A stretch of DNA of 64,000 nt from Agelaius tricolor (taxonomy: Eukaryota > Chordata > Aves > Passeriformes > Icteridae): the NCBI GenBank assembly GCA_023055355.1, contig JALJCS010000037.1, forward strand, positions 2,852,001 to 2,916,000. The letters run 5' to 3'. A program made the translations under genes and the position numbers. The notes under the pieces are model-generated. The model had not been told where the DNA came from. It searched no databases and saw only the letters and a program-made list of their open reading frames with translations. Below are positions 11,535-23,700 of the stretch, one piece after another (position 1 is the first letter of the stretch; the number at the start of each line of letters is the position of its first letter).

Positions 11535-12305
11535 GCTGGAGAGGAAGGACAAACCATTCCCTCCCCATCCTCCTCAGACACCCCTCAGGGTGGCAGGAAT
11601 GAAGGAAATCCTGACCAGGAGCATGTTGGGGACAATCCCCTCTGCACATAACTATGGGGGAATAAACCAAAATGTGCTGGAGAGGAAGGACAAACCATCC
11701 CCATCCCCATCCCCATCCCCATCCCATCCTCCCCGGGCACCCAGCAGGGTGGCAGGGATGAAGGAAATCCTGACCAGGAGCACATTGAGGACAATGCCCT
11801 CTGCATGTAGCCATGTGGGAATAAACCAAAATGTGCCAGAGAGGAAGGACAAACCATCCCCATGCCCATCGCCATCATCATCCTCATCCTCCTGGGGCAG
11901 CCACTGGGGCAGTGGGGATGAAGGAAACCCTGACTAGGAGCATGTTGGGGACAATCCCCTGTGCACATGACCATGCGGGAATAAACCAAAATGTGCTGGA
12001 GAGGAAGGATAAACCATCCCCATCCCTGTTCCCATCCTCATCATCCTCAGACACCCATCAGGGTGGCAGGGATGAAGGAAATCCTGACCAGGAGCATGTT
12101 GGGGACAATCCCCTCTGCACATGACCATGTGGGAATAAACCAAAATGTGCTGGAGAGGAAGGATAAACCATCCCCATCCCTGTTCCCATCCTCATCATCC
12201 TCAGACACCCATCAGGGTGGCAGGGATGAAGGAAATCCTGACCAGGAGCACGTTGGGGACAATCCCCTGTGCACATGACCCTGTAGGAATAAACCAAAAT
12301 GTGCT
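11535..12305. repeat. Five-copy ~150-bp tandem repeat
   Basis: Units begin with GAGAGGAAGGACAAACCAT (about 11540, 11690, 11840, 12000 and 12150). Each contains an internal CATCCC run and GAATAAACCAAAATGTGC. Copies differ by small indels within the CATCCC tract, and the last two are almost identical. Confidence 0.93.
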
Positions 12306-13379
12306 CACCTGCTGAGATTTGAGCTCCCAAATGTCTCCAGTCCAAACAAAACCTTTCAGACAACTTCTTTACTTTCCTGGCCCAAGCTTTGGCAGCTGAG
12401 CCTGTCTCTGGCACCGGGCAGCCTGTGCCAAAAGCTCCCTGCTGTGTCCCCACGTGGCACTGCCTGGTGGGGCCAGGACATGGTGCCCACCCTCAGGTGG
12501 TTTTTGGAGCCCCAAAAGCAGCCTGTGTGTCTGTGGGACAGCTCCAGGCTCTGCTGACAGGCTATTTCTGTGTGCCACAAACATTCCCTTCCTGTTTGCA
12601 AATCAACAAGATCAATGCTGTCTATTTTTTACCTCTTCATTCAGGTTTTATTTATTTATTTAAGAAACACACCAGTAGGAAAAAGAGGCAGTGATGACTC
12701 AAGTGCTCCTGTGCCTGTGTGGATTAATTTTTCAAAAATAAGGCTTTTTAACCACTTACTTGGTTTATTTAGCAGAATTCTGTGTGCCCTGCCTAAATCA
12801 TATTCCATACATTGCTTTTTTGGAAGGGATGAAGCTTGGTTTCTAATAATGAAGTTATTTACATGGATAGATATTCCCATTTCTTTTCAATTTGAAGAGG
12901 GTGGATGCATTTTCATCGCCTCTTAAATACCATCAGCCCACTAAGACAGAATTTCAAATTAATTCACAGCCAGACTCCTCGGGGATCAGCACTGGGGAAA
13001 GTGTTTAAAAGCCTCCAGTGGAACAATTTTCTGTTGGAAATGAGATTTTTCTGCAGATAAATTTCCCACGAGAATCCCTTGGTACCAGCAGCATTCGGGC
13101 CAGGCAAACAAACTGCAAACAAGCCCTATGAAAAGGCAAAACCTTCTTATAGAGCATCTCAGGGGGGAAAAAAGGGATAGAAAAGGACATAAAAAAGGAA
13201 ATATTCCAGCTTTGGAATTATTTTCCTATTGGAATGAGTCGGAGGGGTGAGAACAGTGTTAGGATGGAAAGGGCTGGTGCACAGTGGCCATCCCTGGGGG
13301 GAGAGGGAGCTGCGACAAATGCAGGTGGCATCTGGGTGCCACTCGATGCGCTGATGTTTTTTGGCCACATGGGGAGTGT
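12306..13379. other. Single-copy-like, A/T-richer intergenic sequence
   Basis: From about 12570 to 13230 the composition becomes balanced and no interspersed or tandem repeat is visible, unlike most of the window. It lies about 2 kb upstream of the NIBAN2 CpG island, so a distal regulatory element is possible. No exon was recognised. Confidence 0.4.
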
Positions 13380-14715
13380 CCGGCTCGGGCAGAGCTTGGC
13401 ACGGGCACGCCGCGCCCAAAAGGAGCATTTTGGGCTGCAGGGTGGGTGGCATCCCCCGGGCACGGCGAGGACCCGCTGGTGTCCCCCGGGTGGTGGCAGC
13501 GCCGCAGGGCAGGGCTGGCGGTGGCAGCGGGCGGGGAGCGAGGGCTGTGCCCATCCTGCCGCCCCCTGCCCAGCCCCGCCGAGGGCAGCTATTTCAGGAG
13601 GATAAACAGGATGCCTCGCTCCCAGCCCGGCCACTTCCAGCCCTCCCTCCCTCCCTCCCTGCCACCGCTGCCGGGTAAACAAGGCCAGCCCAGGAAAAGC
13701 CTCCTGGAGCCGTTTCCACGCTGGCTGCCCCACACCGAGCCAAGCTGAGCTCTGGGAGCATCCAGGGACCCCGAGCCATCCCAAGGCGTGCATCCCCCTC
13801 GGCAGCGACTCCCCGGAGCCTCCCCGCAGCTGGGAACGGCTTGAACTTTCTGGGCACGCCAGCACGTCCTCCTTCCTCCTCCTCCTCCTCTTCCTCCCTC
13901 GGTCACACCCCGAGCTGCTGGCGGTGCCCGGGCTCTGGGAATGAGGGCGGCGGGGCCTTTCCTTTCCTTTCCTTTCCTTCCCTCCCCTCCCCATGGATGT
14001 GCCCGGGCAGCGCCGCGGGATCCTGCGGGCTGTTTCCGCCTGTTGCGCTTGGGAACGGAGCCGCAGCAGCAGCCAGAGGAAGGAGGAGCTTTTCCAGCGC
14101 TTCCTCCGGCTCCTTCCTCCCCGGCTGGCTCCGAGGAGACTTCGCACGATCGCTGGGAAACACAGACACACACATTTCAGTGTCCCGCTCGGAGTGTGCC
14201 CCCCCTGCTCCCCGGGTGATGCCAGCCCCATCCTGGGGCAGCTCCCGCGGCTGGGGCGGGTTTTAAACCACCCCGAGCGTTCCCATCCCGTTCTCCCCGA
14301 GGGGCCCCTGGCTGTGCCGCCCCTCTCCGGTTTGGCACCAAGGTCAGGCTGCTGGGCGCAGGTAGATGGGAGCCCGGCGGTGGCAATGCCAGCACGGAGC
14401 CGGTTCTCCCGGTGGCACTGCGGGGGACACCGGGCACTGCCCAGCCCCGGCCGGGGGCACGGCCCCCTGCTCCATCCTGCCCATCCTCCCCTCTCTGGGT
14501 AATTAGCCGCGCTAATTACCGGCGGGGGACACTCGCCGCCTCTCCCCGGGACCGGGGGCGGTGCGGGAGGAGTGGCCGGGGGGAGCCGTGGGGCGCCGTG
14601 CTGCCGGGCCGCCCCGAGCTCTGCTTCTTCCTCCTCCTCCTCCTCCTCCTCCTCCCTCTTCCCTCCTCCTCCAGCCGCTCCTCCCGCCGCCCGGCCCGGC
14701 CCGGCTCCGCTCGCC
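13380..14715 (+). promoter_or_regulatory. NIBAN2: NIBAN2 CpG-island promoter and 5'UTR region
   Basis: CpG-dense sequence leads into the NIBAN2 start codon and continues into intron 1 to about 15060. It includes TCC/CCT runs at about 13860-13895 and 14623-14672, a TTTCC run at 13957-13982, and several GC-rich stretches without a clear TATA box. The long CCT tract lies about 50-90 bp upstream of the ATG, probably in the 5'UTR. The exact transcription start cannot be read by eye. Confidence 0.65.
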
Positions 14716-14770
14716 ATGGGAGATGTGGTCTCCACGCACCTGGACGAGGGTCGCCGCCAGCACATCGCGG
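14716..14770 (+). CDS. NIBAN2: NIBAN2 coding exon 1
   Basis: Encodes MGDVVSTHLDEGRRQHIA plus one base of the next codon; donor GTGAGC at 14771. Human has MGDVLSTHLDDARRQHIA. Gly2 with Ser6 fits a possible N-myristoylation context, which is inference only. Confidence 0.96.
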
Positions 14771-17700
14771 GTGAGCCCCCGGCGCGCCCCCCGCTCCGCT
14801 CACCCCGGGGGGATCCCCGGCATCTCCCCATCCTGCCTTCAATCCCTTTGGGAACCCCCCCCGCTCGGTCTTACCGGGACCCCCACTCTGCTCTTCGCCT
14901 CTCTCTCGCTCTTGAAAGTTTTTAAGTTTTACTTTCCCCGCGGTTTTGCCTCGGCACAGCTAGGCAGGTACCCCTGGTGCCTCCCCAATGAAAGGCTGCG
15001 TTGTGCCGGGGTGTTTGTGTTGGCGGCGGGGCTCGGGGACCCCTCAGGCTGTATGGAGGGGAGAGGGGAGTTGGGCTCGGGGGGATGCTGGAAGCGCAGG
15101 GACACCGCTGTCATCGGGCACTAATATTATATATTATATATAATAATAATAATATAATATTATATATAATATATATAATTACATATATATTTATGCAAAA
15201 ATAATGCTGGCCCTAGCTGGTACATGAGCCTCATCCCCCTTCACAGTGCTGGGAGATCCTTAGGAAAGGATCTTAGGAACCCCCCTCAGAGGTTCTGGGC
15301 TGCCTGCACCCCAGGCTGGCTCCAGGCAGGACACGGCACTGCCCCCGCCCGCTCCGTGCGACGGGCAGGGTGACAATGCGGTCATTGAGAGCCGTGTGTC
15401 CCCGGCTGAGGATGTCTGTCTGTCTGTCTGTCTGTCCGGAGCTGCCCGGGAGCCGCGGGGTGATGGCTCTGCAGAGCACGGATCGTGTGAAGCCGTGCCT
15501 GGGGGGCTCAGCGCTGCTAACCGGGCTCTGTGGTGACACTCCTGACCCCTGTAAGTGGGGTCACCCCCCTGTCGCCGTGCCCAAGCCCCTTTGCGTCACT
15601 CGTGATGCTGGCACTGGGCTCCCCGGGGCTTCGGAGCGGGCAGGACGTGACCTCCGAGCCCTTTCATGTCCCAGCTTTGGTTTCAGCTCCCCAGGCTGGC
15701 AGAAAACCCCCTCGGCTCCAGTGGCTGAAGCCACCCCCGCACCTGAGCGGTGTCACAGCCCAGGGTGGCTTCGAGCCGGACCTTGTGCGTCTGGCCGGCA
15801 GCTCAAGGGCTGGGGAGCGCCCATGTTTTGGAGGTGGCTCCGCCGTATCGCTGCTCTGTCGCGGCCATAAAGCCACGGGAGTGGCTCTGAAGTCCTTTTG
15901 TCCCCAAGGGCTCCGGGGGAAGAGCTGCCGTGGGGCTGGCACAGGCACGGCTGTCTCGCCGTGCAGCCCATCCGCCCTGCCAGGCCCCATCCTGGCAGGA
16001 ATGCTTACGTGGTATGCAGCTCAGCAGGACGCCAGCAGGTTTCTGAGCTTTGAAGGAGAGCTTGGAACTCGCTCTGGGGTTTTCATCTTGCATTAGTTAA
16101 AGTTCCAGCCCGGCTGAGCACCGGCTCGGGGCTGCCTGTGGCGTGTTTGGATCCAAAGCACATCCTGAATTTCTCTGGAGCTTGCTGAGATTGTCTGTGC
16201 ACAGATAGCTCCCCGTGCAAGCCCCTGTGATCCTAATCCTGAAGAATAACAAGGAGAAGCCTGGCTGGGTTTCCTGGGCAGGAATCTGTCTCTCCTGGGA
16301 CAGGCATTGGGTGTTTGCAAGGCCAGGCTGGATGGCTGCACCCTGGCAGGGGCTGAGCTGCTACCCCAGGGTGGGATTTAACCCATGCTTGGGAACTGCA
16401 GAGGGCTTTTAATGAGAAAAAAAGATTTCATGAGGGGAAAAAAAAAGATTTGTGTGGAATAGGATTATGGAGCCTGGGCTGGGACATGTCCCGTGCCATG
16501 CTGGGGTGGGCAGGGGGGACACACACCTGTACTGGGACACTCCCTGGGAGACACTGGGACAAACAGGGTTCCTGGAGCACCTCTCTGCTCCTGCCAGGGC
16601 TCCTGGCTGGCTGAGGAGCCCCCGGAGCTGGGAGGGGCTGGAGCCCAACAGGCAAGGCACGACTTGCTGTCAGGCATGCAAAGCAACGTGGCGGGGAAAG
16701 CTCCGGGTTTTCCTGCCTAGCTCGGCCTGTTCTCCACTGCTGCTGCCCCAGGAGGGATCCTGCCCTTCTCCAAGCAGCTTTTCCCAGTTGTCTTCCCAAA
16801 TTTGGGGGGTTTGGATTTGCTGCCCAGGCCCCCATGAGCCCTGCTTGCTGCAGGGACAGGAGCTCTTTGGGCTTGGCAGTGTTTCCTGAGCTTGCAGCTC
16901 CTTAGACCAGCAGAGCTGCTGGGGAGAGCCTGGCCCAGAGCTGTGCCCCTCCTGGGAATGGGGTAAAGGCAGGAGGGAGGTGGGAGAAGCCCTGCCATGC
17001 CCACAGTGCTGTGCAGGGACAGCCATGCCCTGTCCCAGCCCATTTGGTGGGGGCTCTGTGAGGCTCGTGCCAGTGTCTCCCAGAAGCCACGAGGCACACA
17101 GGTGTCACTTGGGTGGCTCAGGAGCAGGGCCCTTCTTCCCAGCTGGGGCTGGAGGGCCCCAGGCAGTCACAGAGGCAGGTCCCTGCCAGCTTTGGGGTGC
17201 CAGGGCAGCCAGGTGTGATGCACAGGTGTGATCCTGCATTCCCTTCTCCAAGGTCTCTCTGACCGGTGCTTCCTCCTGCCCCCCTGCTTTGGACATCTTC
17301 CTGCCTGACTCAGCCAGTTTGTTTGTCAACACCCTTCAGCTGCTCTCCTCCTCCTCCTCCTCCTCCTCTTCCTCCCAGATGTGGGCTGGGAGTTGTTTCC
17401 AAGCTGCTCTGTGGGCTGGAGCAGGACTGGCTCACCCTCCTTGTGCAAGGATGCCCAGCGTGGGCACCATCACCAGGGTGGCAGGGATGGGGTGTCCTGG
17501 GAAGCCAGGATGTCACTGGGTGGAGTTTTGCACAGTGTCTCTCATGCCCAGGGCAATGAGTGCTCTCAGCATGGGACAGGATGAGCTCTTCCCTCATGCT
17601 GGGATCCTGATGCTTCCCTGGAGCCTCTCATGGACCCCTTCTCCTGGGGGCTCAGCTGAAGCGTGGCTGGCAGGAGCTCTGGCTGGAGCTGCTGGTCCTG

Positions 17701-20700
17701 AGCCCAGGGGTGCCAGCACCCAGGGATGCAGCAGGAGCCCCTGGGTGCAATCCCTGATGAGTGGCAGAGCCCAGGGTGCAGCAGGAGCTCCTGGGTGGGT
17801 GGCAGAGCCCAGGGTGCAGCAGGAGCTCCTGGGTGGGTGGCAGAGCCCAGGGTTCAGCAGGAGCTCCTGGGTGCCATCCTGGGTGAGTGGCAGAGCCCAG
17901 GGATGCAGCAGGAGCCCCTGGGTGGGTGGCAGAGCCCAGGGTGCAGCAGGAGCCTCTGGATGTGTCCATGCCAGAGGGATGTGGGGGTGGGTGGCAGCAC
18001 AGGGAGGGTCCCTGGGAGCTCACACCTTGCTCTGGCATCTCCGGGGAGTCACCAGCCCGTTAATTACGGAGTGAAGCAGCTGCTAATTTCGGGCTAGGAA
18101 CTTCCACAGGCAGCAGCCCACGCGGAGGTGGCAGAGGTGACACCGAGCCTCGTCCCTGGGGCGGGACCTGCAGCCTCCCTGCTCCCGGGAGCCTTGTGGG
18201 GCATCGGTGTGTGCGTAATATCCCTGATCCCAGCAAGGATAGGACGCTGGGATGGGATCTGGGATGGGATATGGGGTGTGATGGGATATGGGGTGGGATG
18301 GGATATGGGGTGTGATGGGATGGGATATGGGGTGTGATGGATTATGGGGTGGGATGGGATGGGATATGGGGTGTGATGGGATGAGCTGGGCTGCAGGGCC
18401 GGCTCCAGAGGTGCCTGGCAAACGCCAGAAGGCACCAGGCTGTGGCGTGCCCCGGGGCTGGAGGCTGCTGGCAGCGGGACGAGGTTCTCCGTGGCTTCCC
18501 TAAGCGTGACACTCATTTCCCAGCCTCTGCCGCAGCTCAGCTCCAGCCGGCGTGGGAGGCGGAGGCTGCCGGGCTCTGGGGTTGGTTTTGAGGCTGCAGC
18601 CCTCGCCCTGCCCCGGGGGCAGCCGTGCAGGGAGGCTCCGAGGGCGCTGCAGCCGTGCCGTGGTTTCTCCCAACGAAACGTGTGTCTTTCATCGCCAAAT
18701 AAATAACTCCCCTGGCACGTCAGGGCTCCGTGCCAGCGGCCAGGGCTGGTTCTGGCACGCCGGGGCTTTACCTGCAGCCGTCGTGTCGGGGCACGGGGCT
18801 CGCTCCCAGCGCAGCGTGTCGGGGCAGGGGACACGGCTCCGGTGGCCTCCCCGGGTGGGTGGGAGCCCTCCCGGCCTGGCCCCCTGCCTCCCCTCGGGGG
18901 GGCTTCCCCTGCCTGCCCCCGGGCGGGTTTAGCCCCAGGGCTGGGCTGGAGCGAGCCGGGGCACGCAGGGAGGGGAGCGCTGCAGGGGCTGTGCACAGGA
19001 GGGACAGAGCCGGGGGCAGCTCAGAGCTGTCCTTGGGCCAGCCCGGGGGGAGACAAATGTACCCCCAGAGCAGGACACCTCCACAGCAGTGTCAGACACC
19101 CCAAAACCCATGGCAGGAATGTCCGATTAAACCCTTCTCTGACCCAGTTTAAGCCCTTCTCTGACCCAGTTTAAACCCTTTTCTTACCCAGATTAAACCT
19201 TTTTCTGCCCCAGACTATGTCCTTTTCTTCCCCAGATTATACCCGTTTCTGACCCAGTTTAAGCCCTTCTCTGCCCCAGATTAAGCCCTTTTCTTACCCA
19301 GATTAAACCCTTTTCTTACCCAGATTAAGCCCTTTTCTTATCCAGATTAAACCCTTTTCTGCCCCAGATTATGCCCTTTTCTGCCCCAGATTATACCCAT
19401 TTCTGACCCATATTATGTGCTTTTCTGCCCCAGACATGGGGCAGCTGAGAGGTGTTTTAAAAACTTTTATTCTATTTTCAGTCCCATGGAAAGGGTGAGA
19501 CAATCCAGATGTTATAATTCACGGCATCACAATCAGAAGCCAACTATTTCCTAATTACAGTATATCATAAATCTTTATTGGCCTATCAGCTTTAGCCACA
19601 CCATGCTGTAAATGCCTTAAAGCTTTACAAATTCTCTACAAATTCATTTCCCACCCAGGGACACAGCCAGGAGCTGGCATTTCCCAAGCCTTTGCCTCCC
19701 CTCCTCCCCAGATCACTGCAGAGACTGGCTCAGAGCTCAGAGGGGCTCAGTACCCCTTGGCACAGCCCCTGCCAGCCCCAGCCCACCCTCCTGGCACTGC
19801 CAGGCTCCTGTGCCAGGAAGCAAGGCTGGAGGGATGCAGGGATGCAGGGATGCTCATCCACAGGCGCTTTGTGGGGCAGAGGGTGGAGGCAGCTGAGGAG
19901 CAGCTCTCCTGCTCTGCCCCTGCAGGACCCAGCTCTGCTCCCACCCCCCAGTTTGGGGGCGATGTCACCTCCTCCTGGGGTCCCCAAGCAGGGGCTGTGC
20001 CCCTCCCTGTCACTCTGAGGCAGGAACAGGCGAGAGGCAGGATTGTAGAACAGGCAAAGAAGGCTTTATTTAAAGGAACCACACGGTTTTTACAGAGGGG
20101 TATGATAGGTTCTATTCCATTGGCTAACTAACAAAAACATCTTCCTCACTCACTGTCTTTGAGAGGAACAGAAAGATGAAGTAGAAAAACACTACCTGCA
20201 AATTGTTTATGCTTAACAAGTAATCACATCTTTCTAACTCTTTAAAATCTCTCACAAGCTGCTGTGAGAAACTCTTGCTGTTTCTGTCCCTCTGTCCCAT
20301 GGCATCTACACCTCCCCAGCCCCTGGCTGGCCTTGGAGCCCTGTCCCCTGCCTGGCTGTGCCTGCAGTGGCTCCATGGAGAGCCCCGTGCTGGGGCCAGC
20401 AGGGGAGGAAGGGGCAGAGCAGAGCAGTCCCTGCTTCCTCCCAGTCTCCTGGACCGGCAGGGGAGGAAGGAATAAAACTCCACCTTTTCCCCCTTTTCAA
20501 AGGGAAAGAGCAGCGACATTTGACACAGGTCCCAGCTCTGGCAGAGCACAGTGCCCTTCTCCCTGCCTCCCTGCCCTTTGCCATGCCCTCCTGCCCTTCT
20601 CCATCCCCTTCTGCCCCTCCCTGGCAGGGATCTCTCTGGGGAATTCCTCTTGGGAGCTCAGACCCCTTCACTAAAGGGGTCCCCAAATGGGACATTCAGG

Positions 20701-23700
20701 ATGGATGGGACACTGCCCTGGAGGTGACAGAGACCTGGGGCAGGATCTCACCTATCTCCTTCTATGCTGCTGGCTCCTGGATCACAGGACACTTGTCCTG
20801 GCTTCCTTTCTCCTCCTGCCAGCTCTGCTCAGCCCCTTGAGAGGTTTTTCTGCCCAAATCTGGGGTGGGCCAGCACCCAGACCCCAAAATTGTGGTGGCT
20901 CAGCATCCTGTGAGATGGGTACAGAGGAGCTGGACACAGAACCCTGCCCAGAAGCAGGGAGGGAGCTCCAGGACAGCTCCAGGACAGGTTCAGGTCTGTT
21001 TTCTTCAAATCCCTCTTGGTTGGGTTGTTTTTTAGATGCACATAAAAATCTTTGTTTGGTCTCCTCCCCTGGGGCTGGATTGGGTTTCCCACTGGCACTG
21101 GCCAGCTGGGCACAGTGTGCCAGGCTCAGCTCCTCTCCTGGGGCTGGGCACGAGGGGACACGAGGGACACAGCTCCTGGACATCCCAGAGCAAGGACAGC
21201 CCGCCCCAGCTGCAGGAGATGCCAAGTTTGCCGTGTCCCCTTTGCCGTGGGGACCTCAGCTCCCTGTCCCCAGCTGGCAGGGGCTGGCAGGAGGGTGTGG
21301 ATGCTGGTGCACACCTGGCTCAGCTCGGCTCGGCTGGGCTGGGCTTGGCTGGGCTGGGCTCAGCTGGGCTGGGCTCGGCGGGATTGCGCCATCCCGAGGG
21401 ATGGATGCAATGCAGCCCAGCCGGTGCTGGGGGATGAGCCAAGCCTTATCTGGGGTGGTGCTGGGTCCCACCCTGCTGTGGGGACAGCCAGAGTGGTGGC
21501 AGCTCTTCTCCACCCCGCCCAGGTGCTGGTGGCACCCAGGGGGACAAGGGGACACGTGGGGCGATGTGGCTGCAGCCAGGATGAGGGCAGGGCTGCTGGT
21601 CTAGCTCAGGCTTTGGGGTTCAGCTTGAGCCAAGCCAGGGATGCTCCATCCTCCCACAGCCACCTGCCTGTCCATGGGACACATCCTGGCACTCCTGGGA
21701 GTGCTGTCACCTCTGCTGGTGGCGCTCTGGGCTGGCACACCTGAGGCCACCTGTGCCCCACGGCTTTGGAGCTCTGCCCCAAAGGCTGCTCCAAGGGCAA
21801 AGGGGGCTTGCAGGCTGGATGGGGACAGGGATCTCCTCCTGGGGACAGGGATCTCCTCCTGGGGACAGGGATCTCCTGCCCCATCCCTTGTGGGGATGTG
21901 TTTGGGCAGGGAGGCTCAGGGCAGGCCCTCAGTGCAACCCCGAGAGGCACTGGGACCCATACTGCTGTTTGTTGTTTTTTATTTGTTATTTATGTGTTAC
22001 TTGTTATTTGTTATTTCTTACTTCTTATTTCTTATTTCTTATTTCTTATGTCTTATTTCTTATTTCTTATTTCTTATCCATGGGCACATTCCTCGCACAC
22101 ACATTTGAGCACATTTGAGTACTCGTGTCATGGAAATAATTGTTTCTGTGGCTTTTATTTCTTAGACATATATGCTCAGGTAAATTTTTCCTTAGTAGGC
22201 ACCTCCTATTAAAATCTACACTTAGGGATTGGATAATTTGATTTTTTTATTACCTATAAATGTTTTTATTATTTTGCCATTTTAGGAAATGAGCATCAGC
22301 TTCACACTTGAGGAAACATTAGGAACTTTCCCTAATGAGCATCAGCCTCACACTTGAGGAAAAAAGATGTGTAACTCTAAGCTTTACAACGTTGGCTTCA
22401 GGCTTTTAAAGCAGAATACTTTTTTTTAAAGTCCCTTGTGAGAGCCCTTTTCCTTTTTTTCCCTCTTTTTCTTTAAACCAAGGCAGCCACACGCTGCCTT
22501 GTTCCCAGGAGCAGCGGGACACCGGCATCCAGGGCACGGAAAACTCCCGGCCTCTAACCCTGGGTGTGCCCGACCCCGGGAAGGGTTTAGGGGCAGGGTT
22601 TGGGGACTGGGGAGCAGGAGCAGCAGAAAAGGAGCAGCAGAAAGTGTGCAAATCTTGCCCCAGAGTGGTTTTGTCAGTGTTTTTTAGCTGGCTGGAGGTT
22701 GGGGAGCTGCTGCAGAATGTGCTGCTTCATTTGCAGCGCCGTGCTTGGCTCCGGGGCCGTGCAGGGCCAGGCAGGGGAGCGTGGTGTGTGCTGGCAGGTG
22801 GGGTGGGCAGGGAGGGTGCTGGGGATGGGTGTAGGAGAGTCAGGGGTAGGATGGTGGGGATGGACAGAGACGAGAGATCTCTGCAGCCAGGGCTGGAACT
22901 TGGGGTTCATTGCAAAGGGCCTGGGGGCAGGGCCCTGCTGGGAGCTGCCAGGCACAGCTCAGAGCAGGCCTGAGAGAAGAGAGGGGAGAGAGGATGAGAG
23001 GGTGAGAGAGTGAAAGGGTAAGAGAGCAAAAGCATAAGAGAGTTAAAGGGGTAAGAGAGTAAAAGGCAAGAGAGCGAAGTTCCCGTTACAATACAATAAA
23101 TCTTCTTCTGTGCTGAATATTCTGATTCTCACTAACCAATCCAGTACAAGATACAAATCCTACAGCATTTCCATACAGCCTATAAGAATCATTCCATTAC
23201 CATCCTGTGTTACATTTTAAACCCTACAAACTCCTCTTTGGGCCCCTTCTGCCAAGCTGGCAGGGTCTGCTCTGCCCCTTGGGCCTGTCTGCAAGCAGAG
23301 GGTGTTGTTCCATCAAAAGGGGATCACCTTCAGCTGGCCACACCATTGTTTTCCAGTTGTTCAGTAACTGAGGGATCTCAAAGCTTGCTTTCATTTCAAT
23401 CTCACTTATAGTTTCTACATTCTCAAAATCTTTTGCCAGACAATCACATTTATAAGGCTTTCCTGTTTCATCTTCCCCAACAGCTGGGCACTGCAGGGTG
23501 GGCACAGGGCCCCAGGGGTGCCAGCTGGCGGGGGCACACGGCAGGGATGGGGTGGCAGAGCCGTGTCCCTGGCGGGTGCCCCAGCCCTGTGCTGGCACCA
23601 CGGGCGCTTCTGACTCATCCGGGGGCAGAGCCCGGCTCGGCTCGGGCACGGCCAGAGAGGCTCAACCGGTTCAGGCCCGGCCCCAGCTGGTTTCTCCAGC

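Noticed and set aside
13218..14831. 537-codon minus-strand open frame antisense to the NIBAN2 promoter
   Set aside because: It lies in the CpG island, where stops are rare; Arg/Gly/Pro-rich translation with poly-Glu from the CCT tract.
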